64,000 bases of DNA from Acidobacteriota bacterium. Its GTDB lineage: Bacteria; Acidobacteriota; Thermoanaerobaculia; UBA5066. Every line of letters starts with the position of its first letter. The stretch's first letter is position 1. The DNA is taken from positions 310,001-374,000 of the forward strand of contig JADJVE010000004.1 in assembly GCA_016716715.1 (NCBI GenBank). Direction: 5' to 3'. The notes beneath the pieces were generated by a model, which searched no databases, was not told where the DNA came from, and saw only the letters and a list, made by a program, of their open reading frames with translations. Below, piece after piece: positions 13,970 to 22,873 of the stretch. The translations under genes and the position numbers were made by a program.

Positions 13970-14596
13970 TTACTTGGAGTACAGCTCGACGATCAGCTTT
14001 TCGCTGATCGGGATCGAGACGTCCTCGCGCTTCGGCAGCGCGACGACCTTCCCCTGGAACTGCGCGGCGTCGAGCTCGAGCCATGCGGGGATCCCGCGGC
14101 CCTTCGCGGTCTCGACCGCGGAGGCGATGAGCGGGTTCGTGCGGCTCTTGTCCTTGATGGACACGACCGCGCCCTGCGGCACCGTCATGCTCGGGACGTT
14201 GACCTTGCGGCCGTTCACGCGCACGTGGCCGTGACGGACGAGCTGGCGGGCCTGCGGGCGCGAGCCCGAGAAGCCGAGCCGGTGGACGACGTTGTCGAGC
14301 CGGCGCTCGAGCAGCGAGAGCAGGTTCTCGCCCGTGACGCCCCGCATGCGCTCGGCCTGCTGGAACGTGAGGCGGAACTGGCCCTCGAGGACTCCGTAGA
14401 AGCGCTTGACCTTCTGCTTCTCGCGGAGCTGGATGCCGTACCCGAGGATCTTGGAGCGGCGCTTGCCGTGCTGACCCGGCGGGAAGTTACGGCGCTCGAC
14501 GGCGCACTTGTTGGTGAAACAGCGGTCCCCCTTGAGGAACAGCTTCATTCCTTCGCGCCGGCAGAGCCGGCAAACCGATTCACGATAACGAGCCAC
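13970..14596 (-). CDS. rpsD: Ribosomal protein S4
   Basis: Small-subunit primary binder and, in many bacteria, operon autoregulator. 208 residues, normal. N-terminal CRLCRREGMKLFLKGDRC carries four Cys (a zinc-binding C+ form); S4 RNA-binding domain near 95-160 (LERRLDNVVHRLGFSGSR). 64 bp upstream of rpoA. Confidence 0.97.
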   Translation of the reverse strand: MARYRESVCRLCRREGMKLFLKGDRCFTNKCAVERRNFPPGQHGKRRSKILGYGIQLREKQKVKRFYGVLEGQFRLTFQQAERMRGVTGENLLSLLERRLDNVVHRLGFSGSRPQARQLVRHGHVRVNGRKVNVPSMTVPQGAVVSIKDKSRTNPLIASAVETAKGRGIPAWLELDAAQFQGKVVALPKREDVSIPISEKLIVELYSK

Positions 14597-14686
14597 GGAA
14601 AATCAGGCCTCCGTCGATTCCGTCATTTGTCGTCTGTCCTTCTTCCCGGCCCGGAATCGAAAGCGCGGTTTACGGACGTTCGGCTC

Positions 14687-15118
14687 TTAGACCCGCCGGC
14701 GCTTGCGCGGGCGGCAGCCGTTGTGGGGGATCGGGGTCGTGTCCTTGATGGACCGGATGTCGATGCCCGCGGCGGCAAGGGCGCGGATCGCGCTCTCGCG
14801 GCCGGCGCCGGGCCCGGTCACCTTGACGTCCAGGGAGCGCACGCCGTGCTCCTGCGCGATCTGGGCCGCGTTGCCCGCGGCGAGCTGCGCTGCGAACGGC
14901 GTGCCCTTGCGCGAGCCCTTGAATCCGATGCGCCCCGCCGACGACCAGGCCAGGACGTTCCCCTGCTGGTCGGTGATCGAGACGATCGTGTTGTTGAAGG
15001 ACGCCTGCACGGTCGCGAGAGCGTGCGGGATGTTCTTCTTGTCCTTCTTGGGGCCCTTCTTCTTGCCCTTGGCGGCAGAAGCCTTGGCGGCAGCGGTGGA
15101 TTCAGTGGGTGTTGCCAT
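14687..15118 (-). CDS. rpsK: Ribosomal protein S11
   Basis: 143 residues. Core matches S11 (ASFNNTIVSITDQQGNVLAW, GVRSLDVKVTGPGAGRESAI, PHNGCRPRKRRRV). The first 28 residues are an Ala/Lys extension (AAAKASAAKGKKKGPKKDKK), one of several such tails on ribosomal proteins here. Confidence 0.97.
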   Translation of the reverse strand: MATPTESTAAAKASAAKGKKKGPKKDKKNIPHALATVQASFNNTIVSITDQQGNVLAWSSAGRIGFKGSRKGTPFAAQLAAGNAAQIAQEHGVRSLDVKVTGPGAGRESAIRALAAAGIDIRSIKDTTPIPHNGCRPRKRRRV

Positions 15119-15126
15119 TCATCTAC

Positions 15127-15510
15127 CTACTTTTTCGTAGCCTTCTTCTTACCGGCCACGGCGCCCTTCCGGGGGCCCTTCCGCGTGCGGGCGTTCGTGT
15201 GAGTGCGCTGGCCGCGGGTCGGGAGGTTGCGGCGGTGGCGCAGGCCGCGATAGCAGCCGATCTCCATCAGGCGCTTGATGTTCTGCGTCGTGTCCTTGCG
15301 GAGGTCTCCCTCCACCGTGACGGAGTCCTGGATCGTCTTGCGAATCCTCGACACCTCGTCCTCGGACAGATCCTTGACCCGGGTGTTGCGGTCCACCTTG
15401 GCGGTCACGAGGATCTTGTTCGAGACCGGGCGCCCGATCCCGAAGATGTAGGTCAGGCCGATTTCGACGCGCTTGTTCGGGGGAAGGTCGACACCTGCGA
15501 TACGTGCCAT
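15127..15510 (-). CDS. rpsM: Ribosomal protein S13
   Basis: 127 residues. S13 landmarks MARIAGVDLPPNKRVEIGLT, IGCYRGLRHRRNLPTRGQRT and the basic tail TNARTRKGPRKG that reaches the P-site tRNA. 8 bp upstream of rpsK. Confidence 0.97.
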   Translation of the reverse strand: MARIAGVDLPPNKRVEIGLTYIFGIGRPVSNKILVTAKVDRNTRVKDLSEDEVSRIRKTIQDSVTVEGDLRKDTTQNIKRLMEIGCYRGLRHRRNLPTRGQRTHTNARTRKGPRKGAVAGKKKATKK

Positions 15511-15523
15511 TCGTGGTTCCTCT

Positions 15524-15637
15524 TCAGCCCTGACGCTGCTTGTGCTTGACGTTCTCGCAGATGACCCTCACGACGCCGGCGCGACGGATCACCTTGCACT
15601 TGCTGCAGATTTTCTTGACGGACGTGCGAACTTTCAT
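15524..15637 (-). CDS. rpmJ: Ribosomal protein L36
   Basis: 37 residues: starts MKVRTSVKKICSKCKVI and ends ENVKHKQRQG. Retains the CxxC-x(n)-C-x(4)-H zinc ligands (C11, C14, C27, H32), so it is the C+ type. Located between infA and rpsM, as expected. Confidence 0.95.
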   Translation of the reverse strand: MKVRTSVKKICSKCKVIRRAGVVRVICENVKHKQRQG

Positions 15638-15650
15638 GATTTTCCTCGGC

Positions 15651-15869
15651 TCACTTGTACCGGTAGATGATGCGCCCGCGGGTCAGGTCGTACGGCGAGA
15701 GCTCGACGAGGACCTTGTCCCCCGGCAGGATGCGGATGAAGTGTTTCCGCATCTTCCCGGAGATGTGCGCGAGCACCTGATGCTTGTTTTCCAACTCGAC
15801 CTTGAACATCGCGTTCGGTAACGGTTCGATGACCGTTGCGGTCACTTCGATGGCGTCTTCCTTCGACAT
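15651..15869 (-). CDS. infA: Translation initiation factor IF-1
   Basis: 72 residues, single OB fold: VTATVIEPLPNAMFKVELEN, ISGKMRKHFIRILPGDKVLV, SPYDLTRGRIIYRYK. Occupies the A site of the 30S subunit during initiation. Downstream of map, upstream of rpmJ. Confidence 0.97.
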   Translation of the reverse strand: MSKEDAIEVTATVIEPLPNAMFKVELENKHQVLAHISGKMRKHFIRILPGDKVLVELSPYDLTRGRIIYRYK

Positions 15870-15879
15870 GTTCCTCCGT

Positions 15880-16704
15880 CTACGCCTGGACCGCCACGGG
15901 CAGCGGGTACTCGTGGGCGCCGGGGGCTCCGGCGAGGATGGCTTCGGACGCGTAACGCCCGAAGCCGAGGACGACGGGGCCCCGGGCCGTCGCGACGACC
16001 GTGTGCTCGAAGTGGGCCGACGGCTGCCGGTCCTTCGTGCGCACGGTCCACCCGTCCGGGTCCGTCGTGACGGCTGCGCCGCCGAGGTTGAACATGGGCT
16101 CGATCGCGAGCGTCATCCCCTCGCGGATGACCTCGCGCTTGCCGGCAGGGCCGTAGTTCGGGACCTGCGGCTCCTCGTGGAGCGCCGTCCCGATGCCGTG
16201 CCCGACGAACTCGCGCACGACGCCGTACTTCTGCTGCTTCGCCACGGCCTCGACGGCCGCGCCGATGTCTCCGATGCGGCCGCCGACACGGACGGCCTCG
16301 ATCCCGGCCAGGAGCGCCGCGTGGGTCGTCTCGACGAGGGTCTTGACCGCGTCGGAGACGGGCTCGACCGCGATCGAGCGCGCCGCGTCGGCGTAGTAGC
16401 CCTCGACGATCGCGCCGAGGTCGAGGCCGACGACGTCGCCGGCCTTCAGAGCGCGGGTCGGCGACGGTATCCCGTGCACGACCTCGTCGTTGATCGAGAT
16501 GCAGATCGTCTTCGGATAGCCGCGGTACCCGGGGAACGCCGCCTTGCCGCCGCGCGAGGCGATGCCCTGCGCCGCGATCCGGTCGATTTCCTCGGTCGTG
16601 ACCCCGGGACGGCACGCGGCCGCGCACTCGGCGAGCGCCTCGTGGACGATGCGCGCGGCCCGCTCCATCTTGAGGATCTCGGACTTGCCCTTGCAGGTGA
16701 TCAC
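15880..16704 (-). CDS. map: Methionine aminopeptidase, type I
   Basis: Removes the initiator Met after deformylation. 274 residues from GTG at 16704, which overlaps the adk stop (GTGA). Metal ligands visible in order: INDEVVHGIP (substrate His), LDLGAIVEGYYADAAR (two Asp), EFVGHGIGTALHEEP (His), AIEPM (Glu), HFEHTVVA (Glu). No N-terminal zinc-finger extension. Confidence 0.95.
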   Translation of the reverse strand: MITCKGKSEILKMERAARIVHEALAECAAACRPGVTTEEIDRIAAQGIASRGGKAAFPGYRGYPKTICISINDEVVHGIPSPTRALKAGDVVGLDLGAIVEGYYADAARSIAVEPVSDAVKTLVETTHAALLAGIEAVRVGGRIGDIGAAVEAVAKQQKYGVVREFVGHGIGTALHEEPQVPNYGPAGKREVIREGMTLAIEPMFNLGGAAVTTDPDGWTVRTKDRQPSAHFEHTVVATARGPVVLGFGRYASEAILAGAPGAHEYPLPVAVQA

Positions 16705-17288
16705 GCCGCTCCCTGCCGGGATTTCCGGACGGCCGCGGCCACGTCGGCCGCGACGGTCTCGACGGCGCGGTCGCCGTCGATCGTGACGAGGAGGCCGGCC
16801 TTCCTGTAGAGGTCGGCGAGCGGAGCCGTCTTGTCGCGATAGACCTTCAGGCGCTCGGCGATCGTCTCCTTCGTGTCGTCGGCGCGGCCCTCGAGGACCG
16901 CCCGCTTCAGAAGCCGGTCGACGAGCGTCGCGTCCGCGACGTCGATGAAGAGGACGACGTCCACCCTGCCGCCCGCGTCCTTCAGGAGCGCGTCGAGCGA
17001 CTGGGCCTGCGCAACCGTGCGGGGGTACCCGTCGAAGATCGCCCCGCCGGCGGCGTCCTTCTCGGCGAGCCGCTCCTTCAGCATCTTCGTGACGAGGTCG
17101 TCGGGAACGAGCGCCCCGGACTCCATGATCGGCTTTGCGATGGCGCCGAGCGCGGTCCCCTTGGCCACGTGGCTCCTCAGGAGGTCCCCCGTCGACACCT
17201 GGGGAACGCCCAGCGACGCCGCGAGACGCGACGCCTGGGTCCCCTTGCCCGATCCGGGAGGTCCGAAGAACACGATGGCGGACGGCAT
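16701..17288 (-). CDS. adk: Adenylate kinase
   Basis: ATP + AMP to 2 ADP. 195 residues from ATG at 17288: the short-LID form (LEGRADDTKETI instead of a Cys4 zinc LID). P-loop GPPGSGKGTQA (9-19), AMP-site STGDLLR, FDGYPRTVAQAQ. Placed between secY and map, the usual position. Confidence 0.96.
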   Translation of the reverse strand: MPSAIVFFGPPGSGKGTQASRLAASLGVPQVSTGDLLRSHVAKGTALGAIAKPIMESGALVPDDLVTKMLKERLAEKDAAGGAIFDGYPRTVAQAQSLDALLKDAGGRVDVVLFIDVADATLVDRLLKRAVLEGRADDTKETIAERLKVYRDKTAPLADLYRKAGLLVTIDGDRAVETVAADVAAAVRKSRQGAA

Positions 17289-17299
17289 GACTCTCTCTC

Positions 17300-18706
17300 T
17301 TATCCCCTGCGGCCGCGGATGCGGCCCTTCTTGAGGAAGCCGTCGTAATTGCGCATGACGAGCTGCGATTCGATCTGCTGGACGGTGTCCATCGCGACGC
17401 CCACCACGATGAGAAGCGACGTGCCGCCGAAGAAGAACGAGACACCGAGGCCCTGCGTCACGAAGTTCGGCAGGTGCGCGTCGAGCCAGGGGCCGATGCC
17501 CGGAATGCTCTGGACGCGGAAGCCCATCGTGAGGAACTCGGGGATGAGCGCGACGACGACGAGATAGACCGCTCCGATGAGCGTGATGCGCGTCAGGACG
17601 GAGTCGATGTAGTCCGACGTGGCCTTGCCGGGACGGATGCCCGGGATGAAGCCGCCGTACTTGCGCATGTTCTCGGCGGTGTCGTTCGGATTGAAGATGA
17701 TCGAGATGTAGAAGTAGCAGAAAAAGATGATCCCCGCCGCGTAGAAGAGGTTGTAGAGGGGCTGCCCGTTGGCCAGCTGCTCGGCGATCTTCTTCATGAA
17801 GTCGCTCTTGAACGCGGAGGCGATGTACTGCGGGAACTGGAGAATCGAGATGGCGAAGATGATCGGGATGACGCCGCCCGTGTTCACGCGGAGCGGGAGG
17901 TACGTGTTCTGCCCGCCGAAGACCTTGCGGCCGACGACGCGCTTGGCGTACTGGACCGGGATGCGCCGCTGTGCGCGTTCCACGAAGACGATGGCCGCCA
18001 CGACCGCCGCCATGAAGACCACCAGGAAGAGCGCCGTGAAGACGCTCATCGAGCCCCGGCGGATCTGGTCGATCGAGTTCAGAACGGCCGTCGGGAGGTT
18101 CGCGACGATGCCGGCGAAGATGATGAGCGAGATGCCGTTGCCGACGCCGCGCTCCGTGATCTGCTCGCCGAGCCACATGACGAACGCCGTGCCCGTGGTG
18201 AGCGTCAGGATCGCCATCAGGATGAAGCCGAGCTTGCCGGCCTCCGACCCGGGGTCGCGCACCGCGAGGTAGCGACCGCTGGGCGTCGTCTGGCTCCACA
18301 GCCACAGCGAGATGCCCGCGCCCTGGACGACCGAGAGGACGACCGTGCCGTAGCGCGTGTACTGGGTGATCTTCCGGCGGCCCATCTCCCCTTCCTTCGA
18401 GAGCTTCTCGAGGTAGGGCCAAACGACCGTCAGGAGCTGCAGGATGATCGACGCCGTGATGTACGGCGCGATGCCCATCGCGAACACGGAGAGCCGGCGC
18501 AGCGCGCCGCCCGAGAACACGTCGAGGAAGCCGAGGATGCCTCCCGAGCTCGCCTTGAAGAACTCCTCCAGCGCCGTCGGGTCGAGACCCGGCGTCGGGA
18601 TGTGCGAACCGATCCGGTAGATCGCGAGGAGGCCGAACGTAAAGAGGACGCGCTTCCTCAGGTCCGGGATCGCGAAGATGTTGCGGAACGACTCGAAGAT
18701 CTTCAT
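17300..18706 (-). CDS. secY: Preprotein translocase subunit SecY
   Basis: Channel of the Sec translocon in the inner membrane. 468 residues with ten hydrophobic segments; landmarks GIAPYITASIILQLLTVV, FVERAQRRIPVQYAKR, PLRVNTGGVIPIIFA, GGTSLLIVVGVAMDTVQQIE. ATG shares one base with the rplO stop (TAATG). Confidence 0.97.
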   Translation of the reverse strand: MKIFESFRNIFAIPDLRKRVLFTFGLLAIYRIGSHIPTPGLDPTALEEFFKASSGGILGFLDVFSGGALRRLSVFAMGIAPYITASIILQLLTVVWPYLEKLSKEGEMGRRKITQYTRYGTVVLSVVQGAGISLWLWSQTTPSGRYLAVRDPGSEAGKLGFILMAILTLTTGTAFVMWLGEQITERGVGNGISLIIFAGIVANLPTAVLNSIDQIRRGSMSVFTALFLVVFMAAVVAAIVFVERAQRRIPVQYAKRVVGRKVFGGQNTYLPLRVNTGGVIPIIFAISILQFPQYIASAFKSDFMKKIAEQLANGQPLYNLFYAAGIIFFCYFYISIIFNPNDTAENMRKYGGFIPGIRPGKATSDYIDSVLTRITLIGAVYLVVVALIPEFLTMGFRVQSIPGIGPWLDAHLPNFVTQGLGVSFFFGGTSLLIVVGVAMDTVQQIESQLVMRNYDGFLKKGRIRGRRG

Positions 18707-19158
18707 TACGACGCGAGGACCTCGCAGCGTCCGCCGGCGGCCTCGATCTTCTTCTTGGCTCCGTCGGTGAACTTGTGAGCCGTCACGACGAGGCTCTTCT
18801 TGATCTCGCCCGTGCCGAGCACCTTGATGCCGCCCCGGCGCTTGACCGCTCCCGACTTGCGGAGCAGCTCGACCGTGACGTTCTCACCGGCCGCGAAGAG
18901 GCGCTCGAGCGATTCGACGCTCACCGTCGCCCATTCCTTGCGGAAGATGTTCGTGAAGCCGCGCTTCGGCATGCGGCGGTGGAGCGGCATCTGGCCACCT
19001 TCGTGGCCGCGGAGATGCGAGTAGCCCGCGCGGGAGTTCTGGCCCTTGTGGCCCTTACCCGACGTCTTGCCGAGGCCCGAGCCCGGGCCGCGGCCCACGC
19101 GCTTCTTGCTCGTGGTCGCGCCCTTGCGGGGTCCGAGGTTGTGCAGTCCGTGAGACAT
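18706..19158 (-). CDS. rplO: Ribosomal protein L15
   Basis: 150 residues. Gly/Arg-rich N-terminus (GRGPGSGLGKTSGKGHKGQN, GGQMPLHRRMPKRGF) and a C-terminal globular domain ending AAGGRCEVLAS. Coupled to secY by a 1-nt overlap. Confidence 0.96.
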   Translation of the reverse strand: MSHGLHNLGPRKGATTSKKRVGRGPGSGLGKTSGKGHKGQNSRAGYSHLRGHEGGQMPLHRRMPKRGFTNIFRKEWATVSVESLERLFAAGENVTVELLRKSGAVKRRGGIKVLGTGEIKKSLVVTAHKFTDGAKKKIEAAGGRCEVLAS

Positions 19159-19167
19159 GGCGTTCCT

Positions 19168-19389
19168 TTACGCTCCCTCGACGATTTCGACGAGGTGGCG
19201 GACCTTGTGAATCTGGCCGCGGAGGGCCGGGGTGTCCGGACGGACGACTTCCTGCCGGATGCGGCGGAGGCCGAGGCCGAACAGGGTCTGCTTCTGGTCG
19301 ACGGGCGCGCAGATGCCCGACTTCACCTGGCGGATCCGGAGAGTCGCCGCCTTCGCGGCTTTCTCTTTCTTCTTCTTCTCTTCAGCCAT
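19168..19389 (-). CDS. rpmD: Ribosomal protein L30
   Basis: 73 residues; core LRIRQVKSGICAPVDQKQTL and VVRPDTPALRGQIHKVRHLV. A 14-residue Lys/Glu/Ala extension precedes the core. ATG shares one base with the rpsE stop. Confidence 0.93.
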   Translation of the reverse strand: MAEEKKKKEKAAKAATLRIRQVKSGICAPVDQKQTLFGLGLRRIRQEVVRPDTPALRGQIHKVRHLVEIVEGA

Positions 19390-20030
19390 TAGACCTTCTC
19401 CGTGGCTTCCGTGGCCGGGGCCGCCGTGGCGGGCTCGGCCTGCTTCGCCTCGCCGTTGCCGATGCCGCGGGCCTTCGCGATCGTCTCCTCGAGCTGGAGG
19501 TGCAGGAGCGCGTCGAACGTGGCCTTCACGACGTTGTGGGGGTTCGTCGTCCCGAGCGACTTCGTGAGGATGTTCTGGACTCCGGCGGACTCGAGCACCG
19601 CGCGGACCGCTCCGCCCGCGATGACACCCGTGCCGTCGGAGGCCGGCTTGAGCATGACGCGGCCCGCGCCGTAGTGGCCGACGATCGGATGCGGGATCGT
19701 CTTGCCCTTGAGCGGGACCTTGATCATCTTCTTCTTGGCCATCTCGATCCCCTTCTTGATGGCCATGGGGACTTCCTTCGCCTTGCCGGCGCCGTAGCCG
19801 ACGCGGCCGTGTCCGTCGCCGACGACGACGAGCGCCGAGAAGGAGAAGTTCTTGCCGCCCTTGACGACTTTCGTCACGCGGTTGATGTGCACGACGTGGT
19901 CGATGAGGTCGGCGCCCGCGCGGCCCTCACCGAGAGCGCCGGCCGGACGGGGCGGAGGGCCGCCGGGGCCGGAGCGGCCGCCGGGGCGGTTTCCACGCGG
20001 GGGACGGTTGACGGGGGCGTTGCTGCTCAA
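19389..20030 (-). CDS. rpsE: Ribosomal protein S5
   Basis: 213 residues, about 45 more than usual because of a Pro/Gly/Arg-rich N-terminus (NRPPRGNRPGGRSGPGG) and an Ala/Thr tail. Core: VVHINRVTKVVKGGKNFSFS, GYGAGKAKEVPMAIKKG, TGVIAGGAVRAVLESAGVQN. Start overlaps the rplR stop. Confidence 0.96.
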   Translation of the reverse strand: MSSNAPVNRPPRGNRPGGRSGPGGPPPRPAGALGEGRAGADLIDHVVHINRVTKVVKGGKNFSFSALVVVGDGHGRVGYGAGKAKEVPMAIKKGIEMAKKKMIKVPLKGKTIPHPIVGHYGAGRVMLKPASDGTGVIAGGAVRAVLESAGVQNILTKSLGTTNPHNVVKATFDALLHLQLEETIAKARGIGNGEAKQAEPATAAPATEATEKV

Positions 20031-20395
20031 AACTTCAACCCCTTCTCGCGAGCGGCTTCCGCGAGCGCTTTCACGTTGCCGTGGTAGAGGTGGCCGCCAC
20101 GGTCGAAGACGACCGCGGAAATGCCCTTCGCCTGGGCGCGCTCGGCAATGAGCGTACCCACCTTGACGGCGGCGTTCTTGTTGGCGGCGCTCTTGGCCTT
20201 GCCGCGGACGCCCTCCTCGCGGGAGGTCGCGTGCGCGAGCGTCTTGCCGGCGGCGTCGTCGATGATCTGGACGGAGATCCAGCGGAGGGTCTTGCTGACG
20301 GCGAGGCGAGGCCGTTCGGCCGTCCCCTTCACCTTCGTGCGAATGCGCGCGTGGATGCGCGTCCGCGCCTCGACCCGGCCTTTGGCCTTCTGCAT
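20027..20395 (-). CDS. rplR: Ribosomal protein L18
   Basis: 122 residues; binds 5S rRNA. Landmarks RIRTKVKGTAERPRLAVSKT, IAERAQAKGISAVVFDRGGH, KALAEAAREKGLKF. Overlaps rpsE by 4 nt. Confidence 0.96.
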   Translation of the reverse strand: MQKAKGRVEARTRIHARIRTKVKGTAERPRLAVSKTLRWISVQIIDDAAGKTLAHATSREEGVRGKAKSAANKNAAVKVGTLIAERAQAKGISAVVFDRGGHLYHGNVKALAEAAREKGLKF

Positions 20396-20405
20396 GGTCA
20401 GTTCC

Positions 20406-20963
20406 TCACTTGCCCGTGGCCTTGCCGGCCTTCTTCTTGAGGACCTCGCCGACGAAGCGGAAGCCCTTGAGCTTGTACGGGTCCGGCGGACGGATCCCGC
20501 GGATCTCGGTCGCCGTCTGGCCGACCTTCTGCTTGTCGATGCCCGTCACGACGATGTGCGTGACGTCCTTGGCCTTCGCGTCCGGCGCGACGTTCACCGT
20601 GACGCCCTCGGGCATCGGGAACGTCACCTGGTGCGAGAAGCCGACGCTGAAGACGACGTTCTTCCCCTTGACCTCGGCCTTGAAGCCGATGCCCACGAGG
20701 TCGACCTCGCGCTTGAAGCCCTCGGTCACGCCGAGGACCGCATTCTGGACGAGAGCACGGTTCAGGCCATGGAGAGCCTTGTCCCGCTTCTCCTCGCCGC
20801 TGCGCACGAGGACGAGAGTCCCGTCCTTCTTCTCGACGACGATCCCCGCGAGGATCGGCGCCGTCATGGAGCCCTTCGGCCCCTTCACGGTCACGGCCGA
20901 GGGGCCGACCTGGATGTCGACGCCCTTGGGCACGGTCACCGGCTTTTTTCCGACTCGCGACAT
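20406..20963 (-). CDS. rplF: Ribosomal protein L6
   Basis: 185 residues from ATG at 20963 (MSRVGKKPVTVPKGVDI). Two-fold repeat protein; C-terminal signature GIDKQKVGQTATEIRGIRPP and DPYKLKGFRFVGEVLKKKAG. Upstream open frame belongs to rpsH shadow. Confidence 0.96.
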   Translation of the reverse strand: MSRVGKKPVTVPKGVDIQVGPSAVTVKGPKGSMTAPILAGIVVEKKDGTLVLVRSGEEKRDKALHGLNRALVQNAVLGVTEGFKREVDLVGIGFKAEVKGKNVVFSVGFSHQVTFPMPEGVTVNVAPDAKAKDVTHIVVTGIDKQKVGQTATEIRGIRPPDPYKLKGFRFVGEVLKKKAGKATGK

Positions 20964-20970
20964 GGCTTCC

Positions 20971-21369
20971 TCACCACACCGTGCAGACGACCTCGCCGCC
21001 GACGCCGCGCTTTTTCGCGTCGTTGCCGGAGAGGAGGCCCTGCGAAGTGGACACGATGGCGACTCCGAGTCCGCCGAGGACCTCGGGGAGCTCGTCCTTG
21101 CCCTTGTAGAGACGGCGGCCCGGCTTGCTGGACCGCGAGAGGCCGTGGATGACCGGGTTTCCCGTGTCGTCGTACTTGAGGTACAGACGAAGGAGGCTCC
21201 CGCCACGGTCGTCCATGACCTTGAAGTTCTTGATGTAACCCTCGTCCTTGAGGATGCGGGCGAGCTCCACCTTGAAGCGCGACGACGGAACGTCGGCCTT
21301 CTCGTGGCGCGCGGAAATCGCGTTCCTCAGGCGGGTCAGGAGGTCGGAGACGGGATCAGTGACGTTCAT
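20971..21369 (-). CDS. rpsH: Ribosomal protein S8
   Basis: 132 residues; central 16S binder. MNVTDPVSDLLTRLRNAISA, RSSKPGRRLYKGKDELPEVL, GLGVAIVSTSQGLLSGNDAK, ending VGGEVVCTVW. Confidence 0.97.
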   Translation of the reverse strand: MNVTDPVSDLLTRLRNAISARHEKADVPSSRFKVELARILKDEGYIKNFKVMDDRGGSLLRLYLKYDDTGNPVIHGLSRSSKPGRRLYKGKDELPEVLGGLGVAIVSTSQGLLSGNDAKKRGVGGEVVCTVW

Positions 21370-21381
21370 CTCGCCTTCCTC

Positions 21382-21567
21382 CTACCACGACGCCTTCGTC
21401 ACGCCCGGGATGTAACCGGCGAGCGCGAGATTGCGGAAACAGATGCGGCACATGCCGAACTTGCGGAGAAAAGCCCGCGGACGTCCGCAGCGCGCGCAAC
21501 GGTTGCGCTTGCGGATCGCGTACTTCAGCTTCGAGTTCGCCTTGATGATCGCGGCGCGACGAGCCAT
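21382..21567 (-). CDS. rpsN: Ribosomal protein S14, zinc-binding short form
   Basis: 61 residues from ATG at 21567. Two CxxC pairs (CARCGRP and MCRICFR) form the zinc site of type Z S14. The longer reading frame upstream is not S14. Between rplE and rpsH. Confidence 0.95.
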   Translation of the reverse strand: MARRAAIIKANSKLKYAIRKRNRCARCGRPRAFLRKFGMCRICFRNLALAGYIPGVTKASW

Positions 21568-21584
21568 TTCGGTCGCTCCTTGGC

Positions 21585-22127
21585 CTATCGCCCGAACGGC
21601 ATGCCGAGTTCCCGAAGGAGAACCCGGGCCCGGTCGTCCGAGCCTGCCGTTGTGACGATGGTGACGTTGAGTCCCTTGGATTTGTCGATCTTGGTGGGGT
21701 CGATTTCGGGAAAGATCACATGGTCCTTCACGCCGAGGGTGTAGTTCCCGCGGCCGTCGAAGGCGCGCGTCGGCACGCCGCGAAAGTCGCGGACGCGCGG
21801 CAGCGCCACGTTCATGAGCCGGTCGAGAAACTCGTACATCCGCTCCCCGCGCAGCGTGACGCGGCAGCCGATCGGCATGCCGGCGCGCAGCTTGAAGGTC
21901 GCGATGGACTTCTTCGCCTTCGTCACGACGGCGCGCTGGCCGGCGATCTTCGTGAGCTCCTCGGCGGCGGCGTCGACGAGCTTGGCGTTCGTGATCGCCT
22001 CGCCGATGCCCATGTTGAGGACGACCTTCTCCACCTTCGGGACCGCCATCGGGTTCTCGATGCCGAATTCCTTCTTGAGGACGGGGACGACCTCTTTCTT
22101 GTACTTCTCGGAAAGTCGCGCGGTCAT
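21585..22127 (-). CDS. rplE: Ribosomal protein L5
   Basis: 180 residues; 5S rRNA and P-site contact. NPMAVPKVEKVVLNMGIGEA, RAGMPIGCRVTLRGERMYEF, TIVTTAGSDDRARVLLRELG. 3 bp after rplX. Confidence 0.97.
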   Translation of the reverse strand: MTARLSEKYKKEVVPVLKKEFGIENPMAVPKVEKVVLNMGIGEAITNAKLVDAAAEELTKIAGQRAVVTKAKKSIATFKLRAGMPIGCRVTLRGERMYEFLDRLMNVALPRVRDFRGVPTRAFDGRGNYTLGVKDHVIFPEIDPTKIDKSKGLNVTIVTTAGSDDRARVLLRELGMPFGR

Positions 22128-22130
22128 GGC

Positions 22131-22496
22131 TTACTCCCCCGCCGCCCGGAGCGTGCCGATCGTGGCGCCGCTCTTCTTGGCGTAGCGGACCCACTCGGCG
22201 CCCTCCTTGCGGATGCCGACGCGCGTCGGCTTGCCGCCCTCGGGGTCGACGAGCATGAGGTTCGAGATGGCGATCGGAGCCTCGCGCTCGAGGATGCCGC
22301 CCTTGATGTTCTTCTGGGGGTTCGCCCGCGTCGCGCGCTTGATCTTGTTCACGCCCTCGACGATGGCCCGGCCCTTGTCCGGGATGACCCGCAGGACCTT
22401 GCCCTGCGCGCCCCGGTCCTTGCCGGTGAGGACGACGACGGTGTCGTCCTTGCGGATGCGGCGCTTGCCGCCGTACGTCGGCTGTTTCTTCTTCAT
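22131..22496 (-). CDS. rplX: Ribosomal protein L24
   Basis: 121 residues; assembly initiator with KOW motif (RIRKDDTVVVLTGKDRGAQG). GGILEREAPIAISNLMLVDP is the conserved second half. 2 bp downstream of rplN. Confidence 0.96.
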   Translation of the reverse strand: MKKKQPTYGGKRRIRKDDTVVVLTGKDRGAQGKVLRVIPDKGRAIVEGVNKIKRATRANPQKNIKGGILEREAPIAISNLMLVDPEGGKPTRVGIRKEGAEWVRYAKKSGATIGTLRAAGE

Positions 22497-22498
22497 GG

Positions 22499-22873
22499 TC
22501 AGATGACTTCCGGAGCCAGCGAGATGATCTTCATGAACTTCTTCTCGCGGAGCTCGCGCGCGACCGGCCCGAACACGCGGGTGCCGATCGGCTCTTTTTC
22601 GTTGTTGACGAGGACGGCCGCATTCGTGTCGAACTTGATGTAGCTGCCGTCGCGGCGGCGGTGCTCGCGCACCGTGCGGACGATGACGGCCCTGACGACC
22701 TTCCCCTTCTTGACCGCGTCGGGCGCGTCCGGGTTCGACTCCCTCACGGAGCAGGTGATGACGTCCCCGATGCGGCCGTAATCGCCGGTCGAGCCGCCCT
22801 GGACCTTGATGCAGGCCAGGCGACGCGCGCCGGAGTTGTCGGCGACCTCGAGGATCGTTCCCATCTGGATCAC
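22499..22873 (-). CDS. rplN: Ribosomal protein L14
   Basis: 124 residues: MIQMGTILEVADNSGARRLA, GDVITCSVRESNPDA, KGKVVRAVIVRT, GTRVFGPVARELREKKFMKI. Start overlaps the rpsQ stop by 4 nt. Confidence 0.97.
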   Translation of the reverse strand: MIQMGTILEVADNSGARRLACIKVQGGSTGDYGRIGDVITCSVRESNPDAPDAVKKGKVVRAVIVRTVREHRRRDGSYIKFDTNAAVLVNNEKEPIGTRVFGPVARELREKKFMKIISLAPEVI